A stretch of 13,313 bases of DNA from CAYZUC01 sp964481705 (GTDB lineage Bacteria; Bacillota; Clostridia; Lachnospirales; Lachnospiraceae), in contig CAYZUC010000078.1 of NCBI GenBank assembly GCA_964481705.1, positions 1 through 13,313 of the forward strand. Direction: 5' to 3'. Each line of letters opens with the position of its first letter. Position 1 is the stretch's first letter. Of this stretch, positions 5,054 through 12,411 are shown one piece after another. The notes beneath the pieces are model-generated. The model was not told where the DNA came from and made no database searches. It was given only the letters and a program-made list of their open reading frames with translations. The position numbers were made by a program, and so were the translations under genes.

Positions 5054-7685
5054 CCGCAAATGTATACGACGTCTGGGTGCAAAATACATGCGTGCTGCAC
5101 GTACGCGCAACATTGTTGCTGTAGCCGCAATCATACTGACTACCATTTTATTCACAACATTATTCACCATTACGCAGTCCTTCACCACTGCCCTACAGGA
5201 ATCCAATTTTAGAAAATTAGGTGGATATAACCACGGTACTTTCAAATATATGACGGTTGAACAAGTGAAAGAATTAATAGGCGATCCGTTAATACAAGAG
5301 TATGGACTGCGTCGTTATGTGGGAATGGCTTCTGGTACTCCTTTTGAGAAAGAGCATGTTGAAGTGAGCTGGAGTGACGCAAACGAAGCAAAATGGGGAT
5401 ATCGTATGCCGGAAACAGGGCATCTACCCACCGAGGGAACCAATGAAGCAGCTACCGACACAAAGGTCTTATCTCTTCTTGGAATAGAACCCAAGTTAGG
5501 AAAAGAATTTACCCTTACCATTGATGTTGATGGCGTCAGCACCACGCAAACATTTATACTCAGTGGATGGTGGGAACATGATGCAGCATGTGATGCAAGC
5601 CATATTTTAATACCCTCAAGTCGTGTCGATTCCATTTTCAACAAATTAGGCACACAGGGAAAAGACCATATGACAACCTATTGGAATATGAGTGTTATGT
5701 TTACAGATTCGTTGAACATATCCGATTATATGATACAAGTATTGGATCATCACGGTTACCAAAGTGAAGGGAAACAGGAAGGAGCAGATAACTATATTGC
5801 TATAGGAGTAAATTGGGGGTATATGGGAGCACAGCTAACCAATAAAATGAATGTATCTTCACTGATTGTTGTCATACCAATTATCTTGCTGATCATCTTT
5901 ACAGGCTACTTAATTATTTATAATATATTCCAAATATCAGTAGTTTCTGATATTCGTTTTTATGGGCTATTGAAGGCTATTGGAACGACGCCAAGACAGC
6001 TCAAGCGTATCATCCGACAGCAGGCTATGTTACTCTGTACAATGGGCATTCCGTTAGGTTTGCTTTTGGGATGGTTTTTGGGTGTAAGACTAACCCCGAT
6101 TATTCTGGCACAGCTGAATGGTATGAAACAAAGTACACATTCTGGCAGTCCTCTCATTTTTGTCAGCTCAACCCTATTTTCCATTTTCACTGTGTTTCTG
6201 TCCTGCCGTAATCCTGGACGTCTGGCTTCTGAGGTATCTCCCGTCGAAGCAGTTCGCTATACCGAAAGAAACCTTCAAAAAAAGAGTGAAAAGAAAACAC
6301 GTAGTAAGATTTCACCCTTTTCAATGGCATGGGCAAATCTTGGACGTAATAAAAAGAAAACTATGATAACTGTATTCTCACTATCTCTTGCTGTTGTATT
6401 ATTAACCTTGACGGTTACGTTTACAAATGGTTTTGATATGAACAAGTACTTGAAATCTTTCTCCGTAACAGATTTTGTATTTGCGCATGCGGATCATTTT
6501 CAGTCTGGAAAAAGTCTATTTGAAAAAGACACAGCTATTCCAGAATCTGTGATTAATCAACTTACACTACAGGGGGATATTACGGAAGGAGGCAGAGTCT
6601 ATGGTGTTACCAGCATTGTAAATGGATATATCAGTGAGGAGCGATACCGGATTCGATACGGTCAATGGAACAGTCCCGAAGCAATGGATCGGCAAATTGC
6701 AAATGCAGTACGTGATGCTAATGGTTGCATTTGTGACAAAACTCAGATTTATGGTATGGACCCATTTATTCTTGATCAGCTTACACTGTTTGAAGGAGAT
6801 CTTTCTACTCTAAACAAGTCTGATACGCATAATATTGCAGCAGTTTATTGGACAGATGATTATGGTAATAAAAGGGAGGAAACAAATTGGGCAAAACTTG
6901 GTGACACCGTAAATATACGATTTGTCGACGATTATGAATGCATTAATCCTAACACGGGGGAAATAGTAGATCCGAACAGTGAAGATCCATATGAACTTAA
7001 AATCAAGAGCTATCGTGATGTATCCTATACCGTTACTGCCCTTGTAGCTGTTCCAAATTCCCTAAGTTATCGTTACTATGATTTTGATACATTTGTATTG
7101 GGGTCACAAACATTTATTAAAGATACAGGGACAAGTGATGTAATGCTATATGCATATAACACCACTGAAGAAACCCAGAATGCAATGGAAAGCTATTTAT
7201 CTAATTACACACAAAATAGAAATTCACAATATGATTATGAAAGCAGGAGTACTCACGCTAAAGAATTTAAAGATTTTCGTATGATGTTTTTACTATTGGG
7301 CAGTGTAATCAGTTCTATCATTGCTCTGATTGGAATACTAAACTTTTTCAATGCTATGTTGACCAGTATTATCACACGTAAAAGGGAGCTAGCCATGCTT
7401 CAATCCATAGGAATGACAGGGATACAGCTTAAAAGTATGTTAGTATGGGAAGGATTGTTATACACTATGGCCTCCGTCTTAGTTGTTTTGCTGCTCACCA
7501 CAATTGGATCTCCCTTGCTTAAGTCTTTCCTTGAAATGATGTTCTGGTTCTTTACTTATCATTTTACTGCATTACCGGTATTGCTGATTGCTCCACTATT
7601 TGCCTTATTAGGATGTATCATACCAATCATTGTGTATCATCATGTTGCAAAACAAACAGTCGTTGAACGACTAAGAGAGATATAG
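5037..7685 (+). CDS. FtsX-type ABC permease, 882 residues
   Basis: Membrane subunit partnering the upstream ATPase. Eight hydrophobic segments are visible at about residues 26-48, 275-300, 330-352, 372-392, 443-463, 747-772, 802-824 and 845-868. Two large loops, about 49-274 and 464-746, are probably outside. Both FtsX repeats carry the coupling motif after the first helix: DIRFYGLLKAIGTTPRQL (305-322) and RKRELAMLQSIGMTGIQL (781-798). The layout with two outside domains resembles large FtsX/LolE-like permeases more than the ten-helix, single-loop BceB form. I chose the ATG at 5037, with a G-rich site (GGGGGTG) about 7 nt upstream, over in-frame starts deep inside the ATPase gene. Substrate unknown; peptide or lipid handling is the family expectation. 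Confidence 0.92.
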   Translation: MIKVSNRKCIRRLGAKYMRAARTRNIVAVAAIILTTILFTTLFTITQSFTTALQESNFRKLGGYNHGTFKYMTVEQVKELIGDPLIQEYGLRRYVGMASGTPFEKEHVEVSWSDANEAKWGYRMPETGHLPTEGTNEAATDTKVLSLLGIEPKLGKEFTLTIDVDGVSTTQTFILSGWWEHDAACDASHILIPSSRVDSIFNKLGTQGKDHMTTYWNMSVMFTDSLNISDYMIQVLDHHGYQSEGKQEGADNYIAIGVNWGYMGAQLTNKMNVSSLIVVIPIILLIIFTGYLIIYNIFQISVVSDIRFYGLLKAIGTTPRQLKRIIRQQAMLLCTMGIPLGLLLGWFLGVRLTPIILAQLNGMKQSTHSGSPLIFVSSTLFSIFTVFLSCRNPGRLASEVSPVEAVRYTERNLQKKSEKKTRSKISPFSMAWANLGRNKKKTMITVFSLSLAVVLLTLTVTFTNGFDMNKYLKSFSVTDFVFAHADHFQSGKSLFEKDTAIPESVINQLTLQGDITEGGRVYGVTSIVNGYISEERYRIRYGQWNSPEAMDRQIANAVRDANGCICDKTQIYGMDPFILDQLTLFEGDLSTLNKSDTHNIAAVYWTDDYGNKREETNWAKLGDTVNIRFVDDYECINPNTGEIVDPNSEDPYELKIKSYRDVSYTVTALVAVPNSLSYRYYDFDTFVLGSQTFIKDTGTSDVMLYAYNTTEETQNAMESYLSNYTQNRNSQYDYESRSTHAKEFKDFRMMFLLLGSVISSIIALIGILNFFNAMLTSIITRKRELAMLQSIGMTGIQLKSMLVWEGLLYTMASVLVVLLLTTIGSPLLKSFLEMMFWFFTYHFTALPVLLIAPLFALLGCIIPIIVYHHVAKQTVVERLREI

Positions 7686-7715
7686 ACATATACTGTCGGA
7701 TTCTTACTATGATAT

Positions 7716-7756
7716 CCCTTAAGTAGATAAAGGATGAACAATTATCTATTTAGGGG
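7716..7756. terminator. Convergent-gene hairpin
   Basis: CCCTTAAGTAGATAA (7716-7730) and TTATCTATTTAGGGG (7742-7756) pair over 15 bp including two G-U, with an 11-nt loop. It lies between the converging permease and DtxR-type genes. Neither side has a strong T run, so efficiency as an intrinsic terminator is uncertain. Confidence 0.55.
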
Positions 7757-7782
7757 GTATTCTATCGAAAGTCAAACTGATC

Positions 7783-8208
7783 TTAATTATACTTCATTCG
7801 ATTAATGTATTCATCTATATTTCTTATCGTTTTCTCATCAAAAAAATGTTCAATCTTTTCAACCTGTTCTGTCTCATCATCCGAATGATTTATGAAGCAT
7901 AAAAGCTTATTCAATACATCATGTCTATATAACAGATATTTACCTACCCTTTCCCCCTTCGCAGTTGGGTTCACATATCCATATTTTTCAAAGTAAACCA
8001 ATCCCAAATTTCTTAGATTACCGACCATTTTTGAAGCAGACGATGGTTTTACATGAAGCATTTCAGCAAGTTCACTTATCCGTACTACATCCTGATTTTT
8101 CATCATTCTGCATATCATTTCAAGATAATCCTCCATAGATGAGGTTACTCTTACATTATTATTCAACTGATATCCCTTAAACGTATAAAAGGAATGATTG
8201 CTGTCCAT
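7783..8208 (-). CDS. DtxR/MntR-family metal-dependent repressor
   Basis: A 141-residue regulator with an N-terminal winged helix (about 25-85, including SELAEMLHVKPSSASKMV) and a metal-binding dimerisation domain, without the C-terminal SH3 domain of longer DtxR proteins. Candidate ligands by family alignment are D27 and E30 (SMEDYLEMI), H96 (RHDVL), E117, E120 and H121 (VEKIEHFF). This matches the MntR set (Asp, Glu, His, Glu, Glu, His), whereas iron-sensing DtxR/IdeR have Met and Cys at the first and fourth positions. The 24 residues before SMEDYLE are longer than in MntR but occur in clostridial relatives, and a G-rich site precedes this start. It is divergent from feoAB and is the likely regulator of them. 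A weak minus-strand promoter (TTGATG-19-TATAAA, -10 at 8269-8264) is possible. Confidence 0.9.
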   Translation of the reverse strand: MDSNHSFYTFKGYQLNNNVRVTSSMEDYLEMICRMMKNQDVVRISELAEMLHVKPSSASKMVGNLRNLGLVYFEKYGYVNPTAKGERVGKYLLYRHDVLNKLLCFINHSDDETEQVEKIEHFFDEKTIRNIDEYINRMKYN

Positions 8209-8235
8209 ACTTAACCCGCCCCTCCCGTTTACTGA

Positions 8236-8247
8236 TGAAAGTTTTCA
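8236..8247. promoter_or_regulatory. Palindrome on the regulator side of the feo intergenic region
   Basis: TGAAA-GT-TTTCA is a 12-bp dyad, 28 nt before the repressor's ATG and just downstream of its possible start site. With the palindrome at 8295-8307 it is a candidate operator pair. Confidence 0.4.
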
Positions 8248-8254
8248 CTACCCT

Positions 8255-8283
8255 GTAACACATTTTATAAAGCTTCGTATAAT
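8255..8283 (+). promoter_or_regulatory. Promoter of feoAB
   Basis: A perfect -10 box TATAAT (8278-8283) with GTAACA (8255-8260, 4/6) at 17-nt spacing. The expected start is near 8290, immediately before the palindrome at 8295-8307, and the leader to the feoA ATG is about 50 nt. Confidence 0.6.
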
Positions 8284-8294
8284 GATAGCATCAA

Positions 8295-8307
8295 GAAACT
8301 AAGTTTC
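8295..8307. promoter_or_regulatory. Candidate metal-repressor operator of feoAB
   Basis: GAAACT-A-AGTTTC is a perfect 13-bp palindrome at about +5 to +17 of the predicted feoAB transcript, a position where a bound repressor would block transcription. Link to the divergent DtxR/MntR-family protein is inference. Confidence 0.6.
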
Positions 8308-8341
8308 CCTATCCTATATGTATGTAAAGGAGTTCGTATTT

Positions 8342-8578
8342 ATGAATCACTTAAACACTCTAAAAGACTTAAAACAAGGTCAAACTGCAAAGATAAAATC
8401 TATATTATCAACGGGTAGTATACGAAGACGGTTACAGGATATCGGTCTAATTGAAGGAACCAACGTGGAATGTCTTCAAGTAAGCCCTGGAGGGGACCCG
8501 GTAGCTTACCTCATTAGAGGTGCTGTTATTGCATTACGCTCAGAAGATTCTTCAAACATTTTAATTGATTGGAAATGA
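8342..8578 (+). CDS. feoA: Ferrous iron transport protein A
   Basis: A 78-residue FeoA, a small SH3-like cytoplasmic partner of FeoB that supports ferrous iron uptake; its exact role is unsettled. Typical features are the LKDLKQGQTAKI start, the RRRLQDIGLIEGT turn, and the SPGGDPVAYLIRG..IALR strand region. I chose the ATG at 8342, with AAAGGAG 9 nt upstream; an in-frame ATG at 8318 lies ahead of this site and would add eight residues without a ribosome binding site. The stop is followed by feoB after 9 nt, with the feoB ribosome binding site (GAGGTGAT) overlapping the feoA stop codon, so the pair is cotranscribed and probably coupled. Confidence 0.93.
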   Translation: MNHLNTLKDLKQGQTAKIKSILSTGSIRRRLQDIGLIEGTNVECLQVSPGGDPVAYLIRGAVIALRSEDSSNILIDWK

Positions 8579-8587
8579 GGTGATAAC

Positions 8588-10711
8588 ATGGGTTTGACTA
8601 ATGATTCCACATTACTTATTAGGAAGCTGACAGAAGATGATAAAGTGATTGCGGTTGCAGGTAATCCAAACGTAGGAAAAAGTACTATCTTTAACAGTTT
8701 AACAGGTCTCAATCAACACACCGGAAACTGGCCTGGTAAGACAGTTACGAACGCGCAGGGATATTGTCATTACGGGGATTCTATTTATGTCTTAGTTGAT
8801 ATCCCCGGTACATACTCCTTAATGGCACACTCCGCCGAAGAAGAAGTGGCACGTGATTTCATCTGTTTTGGTGAGTCGGATGCAGTTGTTGTCGTTTGCG
8901 ATGCTACCTGTCTCGAACGAAACCTTAATCTTGTTCTGCAAACGTTGGAAATTACGAATAAAGTAGTTGTTTGCGTTAATCTAATGGATGAAGCTGAGAA
9001 GAAAAACATAAGAGTCGATTTAGATGCAATGTCTAAAAGTCTTGGCGTACCTGTCGTAGGCACGATTGCAAGAAAGAAAAAAAGCCTTGATCAGTTAATA
9101 CGGGCTGTTCAACAAGTGCTAAATACACCGGAAGAAGAGACCACTTTTCAGATCGAGTATCCAGAAACGATAGAAGACGCGATTGCCTATATGGAGCCTG
9201 TGTTGAAAAAAACGGTAAATAAAAAGATAAATACCCGATGGCTCAGCCTGAAATTACTTGATTATGATGAAACTCTAATTGCTGCTCTTAATGAGTACCT
9301 TGGTTATGAACTACTTCACGATGCAGATGTTCAGCAAGGATTGAATACAGCAAAAGAAATTCTAATAAGAGAAGAAATCAACGATACAAATTTAAGAGAT
9401 CAAATCGTTTCTAGTCTAGTTTTGACTGCCGAGAATATTTGCTCCGACACTGTCCATTTTGATACCTCCAATTATAATGAAAGAGATAGAAAAATCGATC
9501 GTATAGTAACAAACAAATGGACCGGTTTCCCCATTATGATTGCACTGCTTATGGTTGTTTTCTGGCTAACAATCACAGGTGCGAACATACCATCGGGCTT
9601 ACTGGCTGACGGACTATTTTGGTTTCAGGATCGGCTCACCGATTTTTTTCATTTTATGGGTGCTCCAAATTGGTTACATGGGATGCTTGTCCATGGTATT
9701 TATCGCGTATTAGCTTGGGTTGTATCTGTCATGCTGCCACCTATGGCAATTTTCTTTCCGTTGTTTACCTTGCTGGAGGATCTGGGTTATCTCCCACGTA
9801 TTGCTTTTAATTTAGATAAGTATTTTAAGAAATGCTGTGCCTGTGGAAAACAATCACTCACCATGTGCATGGGCTTTGGTTGTAATGCGGCCGGAGTTAT
9901 CGGGTGTCGGATCATTGACTCTCCAAGAGAACGGTTGATTGCCATAATTACGAATAATTTTGTGCCCTGTAATGGTCGGTTTCCGACCTTGATCGCTATT
10001 CTAACGATGTTTTTTGTAGGTGCATCTTCAGGGCTGTTTGAATCTCTTTTTTCAGCCATCTTACTTACCGGCGTAATTATGTTTGGTATTCTAATGACCT
10101 TTGTCGTCTCGAAAGTATTGTCTAAGACGATTTTAAAAGGAGTTCCTTCTTCCTTTACACTGGAACTTCCGCCGTATCGTAGACCTCAAATTGGAAAAGT
10201 CATAATCCGTTCCATCTTTGACCGAACACTATTTGTGCTCGGAAGGGCTGTAGTCGTTGCAGCTCCCGCTGGTTTCATTATTTGGGTTATGGCCAATATT
10301 CACATGGATAATATAACATTACTTGCATATTGTGCAGACTTCTTAGATCCCTTTGCGAAACTGTTGGGAATGGATGGTGTTATTCTTTTCGCATTTATTC
10401 TTGGGTTCCCAGCAAATGAGATTATAGTTCCAATTATTATAATGGCGTATTTGGAGTGTGGTAGTATTATGGAATTTGATAACATATGGGACTTAAAACT
10501 ACTACTTACTAACAATGGTTGGACCTGGATTACTGCTATAAGTACCATGTTATTCTCTCTAATGCACTGGCCTTGCTCCACAACTTGCCTTACTATCAAG
10601 AAAGAAACGCAGAGTTGGAAATGGACTGCTGTTTCCTTTCTTGTACCCACAATAATGGGAATTGTCATTTGTTTTATATTTACTACTACCGCAAGAATCT
10701 TCATGAATTAA
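8588..10711 (+). CDS. feoB: Ferrous iron transporter B
   Basis: A 707-residue membrane Fe(II) transporter with an N-terminal GTPase. G1 is GNPNVGKS at residues 25-32, G2 lies in TGNWPGKTV (45-53), G3 is DIPG at 71-74, and G4 is NLMD at 131-134 (in place of the usual NxxD such as NMMD). A helical domain follows to about residue 300. Multiple transmembrane helices follow from about residue 314, with the two 'gate' repeats. Conserved cysteine-bearing segments are present (CCACGKQSLTMCMGFGCNAA and NFVPCNGRFP), as in clostridial FeoB. Length is normal for a FeoB without a fused FeoA. No feoC follows; a strong hairpin ends the unit. Regulation by the divergent metal-dependent repressor is likely. 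If that repressor senses manganese rather than iron, the cargo and signal would be mismatched, which deserves testing. Confidence 0.96.
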   Translation: MGLTNDSTLLIRKLTEDDKVIAVAGNPNVGKSTIFNSLTGLNQHTGNWPGKTVTNAQGYCHYGDSIYVLVDIPGTYSLMAHSAEEEVARDFICFGESDAVVVVCDATCLERNLNLVLQTLEITNKVVVCVNLMDEAEKKNIRVDLDAMSKSLGVPVVGTIARKKKSLDQLIRAVQQVLNTPEEETTFQIEYPETIEDAIAYMEPVLKKTVNKKINTRWLSLKLLDYDETLIAALNEYLGYELLHDADVQQGLNTAKEILIREEINDTNLRDQIVSSLVLTAENICSDTVHFDTSNYNERDRKIDRIVTNKWTGFPIMIALLMVVFWLTITGANIPSGLLADGLFWFQDRLTDFFHFMGAPNWLHGMLVHGIYRVLAWVVSVMLPPMAIFFPLFTLLEDLGYLPRIAFNLDKYFKKCCACGKQSLTMCMGFGCNAAGVIGCRIIDSPRERLIAIITNNFVPCNGRFPTLIAILTMFFVGASSGLFESLFSAILLTGVIMFGILMTFVVSKVLSKTILKGVPSSFTLELPPYRRPQIGKVIIRSIFDRTLFVLGRAVVVAAPAGFIIWVMANIHMDNITLLAYCADFLDPFAKLLGMDGVILFAFILGFPANEIIVPIIIMAYLECGSIMEFDNIWDLKLLLTNNGWTWITAISTMLFSLMHWPCSTTCLTIKKETQSWKWTAVSFLVPTIMGIVICFIFTTTARIFMN

Positions 10712-10762
10712 TCTCTTGTATCCTTCAATTTGCTTTCAATTTGTTACGAGAGACATCCCTTA

Positions 10763-10820
10763 TCTCAATAAAATAAACGTCAAACCATATATTGGATGGT
10801 TTGACGTTTATTTATTGAGA
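10763..10820. terminator. Strong bidirectional terminator after feoB
   Basis: Arms at 10763-10788 and 10796-10820 pair over 25 bp with a single bulged A and a 7-nt loop (ATATTGG). The core is AAACGTCAAACCAT. A T-rich stretch (CTTATCTTTTTCTTTTC) follows on the plus strand. The hairpin separates the convergent feoB and nuclease-like genes and should stop both. Confidence 0.85.
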
Positions 10821-10842
10821 CTTATCTTTTTCTTTTCTATTT

Positions 10843-11640
10843 TTAGACTAGATACCTTTTTATCATATCCTCCACGATTCTCATATTCAGTGGATGGGTT
10901 TGCGTTTCAAAAGTAATAATTAAGTTCTCTCCCAAATAAATCCCATTCTTCTGCATAGTTTCAAGTTTCCTAATTGTCTTCTCACAGTAGTCCTGCTTAT
11001 CCATCAGACCAAGATGCTCCCAATAGATTTCTTTTCTTTTTCGTTTGTTAAGCGTAAGGAAATCAGGATATACTGTTCCGTAGCCATTAAGATATAGGGG
11101 TTTTTCGTAATGATATGGAATATTCATCAAATAAAATTTGTCAGCGAGTATCTTCTCTGATTTTGATTTTACGATTTCTCCTTTTTCTGTTATAATGCTG
11201 CAATCCGTTTCTTCCTCCTGTTTCTTTCCATCATAGATTTTACTTTGCCATTGTGTTACATACATATCCTCTGGCAGGAAATATGGTTGTACAAGCTTCT
11301 GTCGTTTGGAAGATAAGGCTTCATATACTTTCTCAATATCCATTGGGATATATGTACCAAGCATGATTTGTATTCTATCTCTCTCCTTTGTCGCCTCAAC
11401 AAGTAGTTTCTGGGCATAGTCCTTTTGGGCTAACTCATATACCACGTCTTCATTACTCTTTTTTATGTACCTTCCATACCCATGATTATCACTATCCCTA
11501 ACATAATAGTAATCCCTATTCTTTCTGTTTGATATTCGTAGATTTCCAGCCGGTGCATTCTTCAAGATTTTTTTTGCATAATTAATTACTTCTTCTAATT
11601 CTTTGTTTCTCTTTCTTAATTGTTCTTGCAATTCATCCAT
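10843..11640 (-). CDS. Uncharacterised PD-(D/E)XK-like protein
   Basis: A 265-residue protein with no name I can give. The N-terminus (about 1-28) is charged and helical, possibly a short coiled coil; residues about 62-115 are also helical. The C-terminal domain (about 150-265) has the order of a PD-(D/E)XK nuclease fold: E162 in a helix (KSKSEKILADKFY), then YEKPLYLNGYG, D193 in YPDFLTLN, and E208 in YWEHLG, where the usual second-acid-x-lysine reads E-H-L. The downstream pattern (LITFETQTHPLNM) matches a family of hypothetical proteins widespread in Firmicutes. The lysine replacement leaves activity uncertain. AAAGGAAG lies about 7 nt before the ATG. It lies downstream of the 74-bp repeat array, so any transcript from beyond would carry the repeats as its leader. 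Confidence 0.75.
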   Translation of the reverse strand: MDELQEQLRKRNKELEEVINYAKKILKNAPAGNLRISNRKNRDYYYVRDSDNHGYGRYIKKSNEDVVYELAQKDYAQKLLVEATKERDRIQIMLGTYIPMDIEKVYEALSSKRQKLVQPYFLPEDMYVTQWQSKIYDGKKQEEETDCSIITEKGEIVKSKSEKILADKFYLMNIPYHYEKPLYLNGYGTVYPDFLTLNKRKRKEIYWEHLGLMDKQDYCEKTIRKLETMQKNGIYLGENLIITFETQTHPLNMRIVEDMIKRYLV

Positions 11641-11676
11641 AATTGGACTTCCTTTCGATAATATTTAATTGTAATA

Positions 11677-11692
11677 CTAGTTCTCTAACTAG
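11677..11692. promoter_or_regulatory. Palindrome between the array and the nuclease-like gene
   Basis: CTAGTT-CTCT-AACTAG is a perfect 6-bp dyad, 37 nt upstream of the minus-strand ATG at 11640 and 3 nt from the first 74-bp repeat. It may be an operator or a leader hairpin. I could not find a convincing -35/-10 pair beside it. Confidence 0.35.
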
Positions 11693-11695
11693 ATT

Positions 11696-12315
11696 GTTAC
11701 ACCGCTTGGCGCTGATTGGCTTGCTTGGTGTAATTTATTTTCTTAAAATTAGAATTTGATGGGGGATTTGTTACACCGCATGGCGCCGATTGACTTGTTT
11801 GGTGTAATTTTTCTGCTTGAAATCAGAATTTGATGAGGATTTTGTTACACCGCTTGGCGCTGATTGGCTTGCTTGGTGTAATTTCTCTGCNNNNNNNNNN
11901 NNNNNNNNNNNNNNNNNNNNNNNNNNNNNNNNNNNNNNNNNNNNNNNNNNNNNNNNNNNNNNNNNNNNNNNNNNNNNNNNNNNNNNNNNNCGCTGATTGG
12001 CTTGCTTGGTGTAATTTCTCTGCTTGAAATCAGAATTTGATGAGGCTTTTGTTACACCGCTTGGCACTGATTGGCTTGCTTGGTGTAATTTCTCTGCTTG
12101 AAATCAGAATTTGATAAGGATTTTGTTACACCGCTTGGCGCTGATTGGCTTGCTTGGTGTAATTTCTCTGCTTGAAATCAGAATTTGATGAGGATTTTGT
12201 TACACCGCTTGGCGTTGATTGGCTTGCTTGGTGTAATTTAATTGCTTGTAATTGGAATTTGATGCGGAATTCATTACACCACTTGAGTATGATTTTTTGT
12301 GTTGGAATTATTCGG
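11696..12315. repeat. 74-bp tandem repeat array
   Basis: Units begin GTTACACC at 11696, 11770, 11844, (11977 inferred inside the gap), 12051, 12125 and 12199, with a decayed copy (ATTACACC) at 12273. Spacing is exactly 74 bp wherever it can be measured. Each unit carries TTACACC and GGTGTAA as an inverted repeat around 23 nt, followed by a conserved 35-40 nt segment including CTTGAAATCAGAATTTGAT. Central copies differ at one to three bases; the first two and last two are more diverged. The stem arms are unchanged in every copy where both are visible, except the decayed last one, while the loop varies. No variable spacers exist, and 74 is not a multiple of three, so it is neither CRISPR nor protein-coding. 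It fills most of the 770-bp gene-free stretch between tsf and the nuclease-like gene. Confidence 0.95.
11891..11990. other. Assembly gap (100 N) inside the repeat array
   Basis: Exactly 100 N's interrupt the array after 47 nt of one unit, and sequence resumes at offset 14 of another. Whole-unit spacing would need 41, 115 or 189 missing bases, not 100, so the run is a placeholder of arbitrary length and the true copy number is unknown. Confidence 0.95.
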
Positions 12316-12341
12316 ATTGCGATTCGAAATAAAGATAAGAC

Positions 12342-12375
12342 AATTCGCAAGGCACCTGAAAGTGTCTTGCGAATT
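12342..12375 (-). terminator. Terminator of tsf
   Basis: AATTCGCAAGGCAC (12342-12355) and GTGTCTTGCGAATT (12362-12375) form a 14-bp stem with one G-U pair and a 6-nt loop. On the minus strand it lies 36 nt past the tsf stop and is followed by a T-rich stretch (GTCTTATCTTTATTT). Confidence 0.8.
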
Positions 12376-12411
12376 TAAGTTTGAGATTAATAAGTTGGTT
12401 TTAACAGATAA

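Noticed and set aside
4907..5245. Antisense ORF over the ATPase-permease junction
   Set aside because: It shadows two strongly supported genes and has no independent evidence.
10716..10916. Plus-strand ORF downstream of feoB
   Set aside because: It crosses the 25-bp terminator hairpin and runs antisense into the nuclease-like gene without a ribosome binding site.
11696..12315. CRISPR array
   Set aside because: The whole 74-bp unit is conserved, with no variable spacers, and no cas genes are nearby.
11696..12315. Integron attC-like sites, because of repeated imperfect dyads
   Set aside because: No cassette genes lie between units, no integrase is present, and the core-site consensus is not met.
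11771..12350. Open frames running through the 74-bp repeats on both strands
   Set aside because: The period is not divisible by three, the frames cross the N gap, and no ribosome binding site precedes them; they are by-products of repetition.
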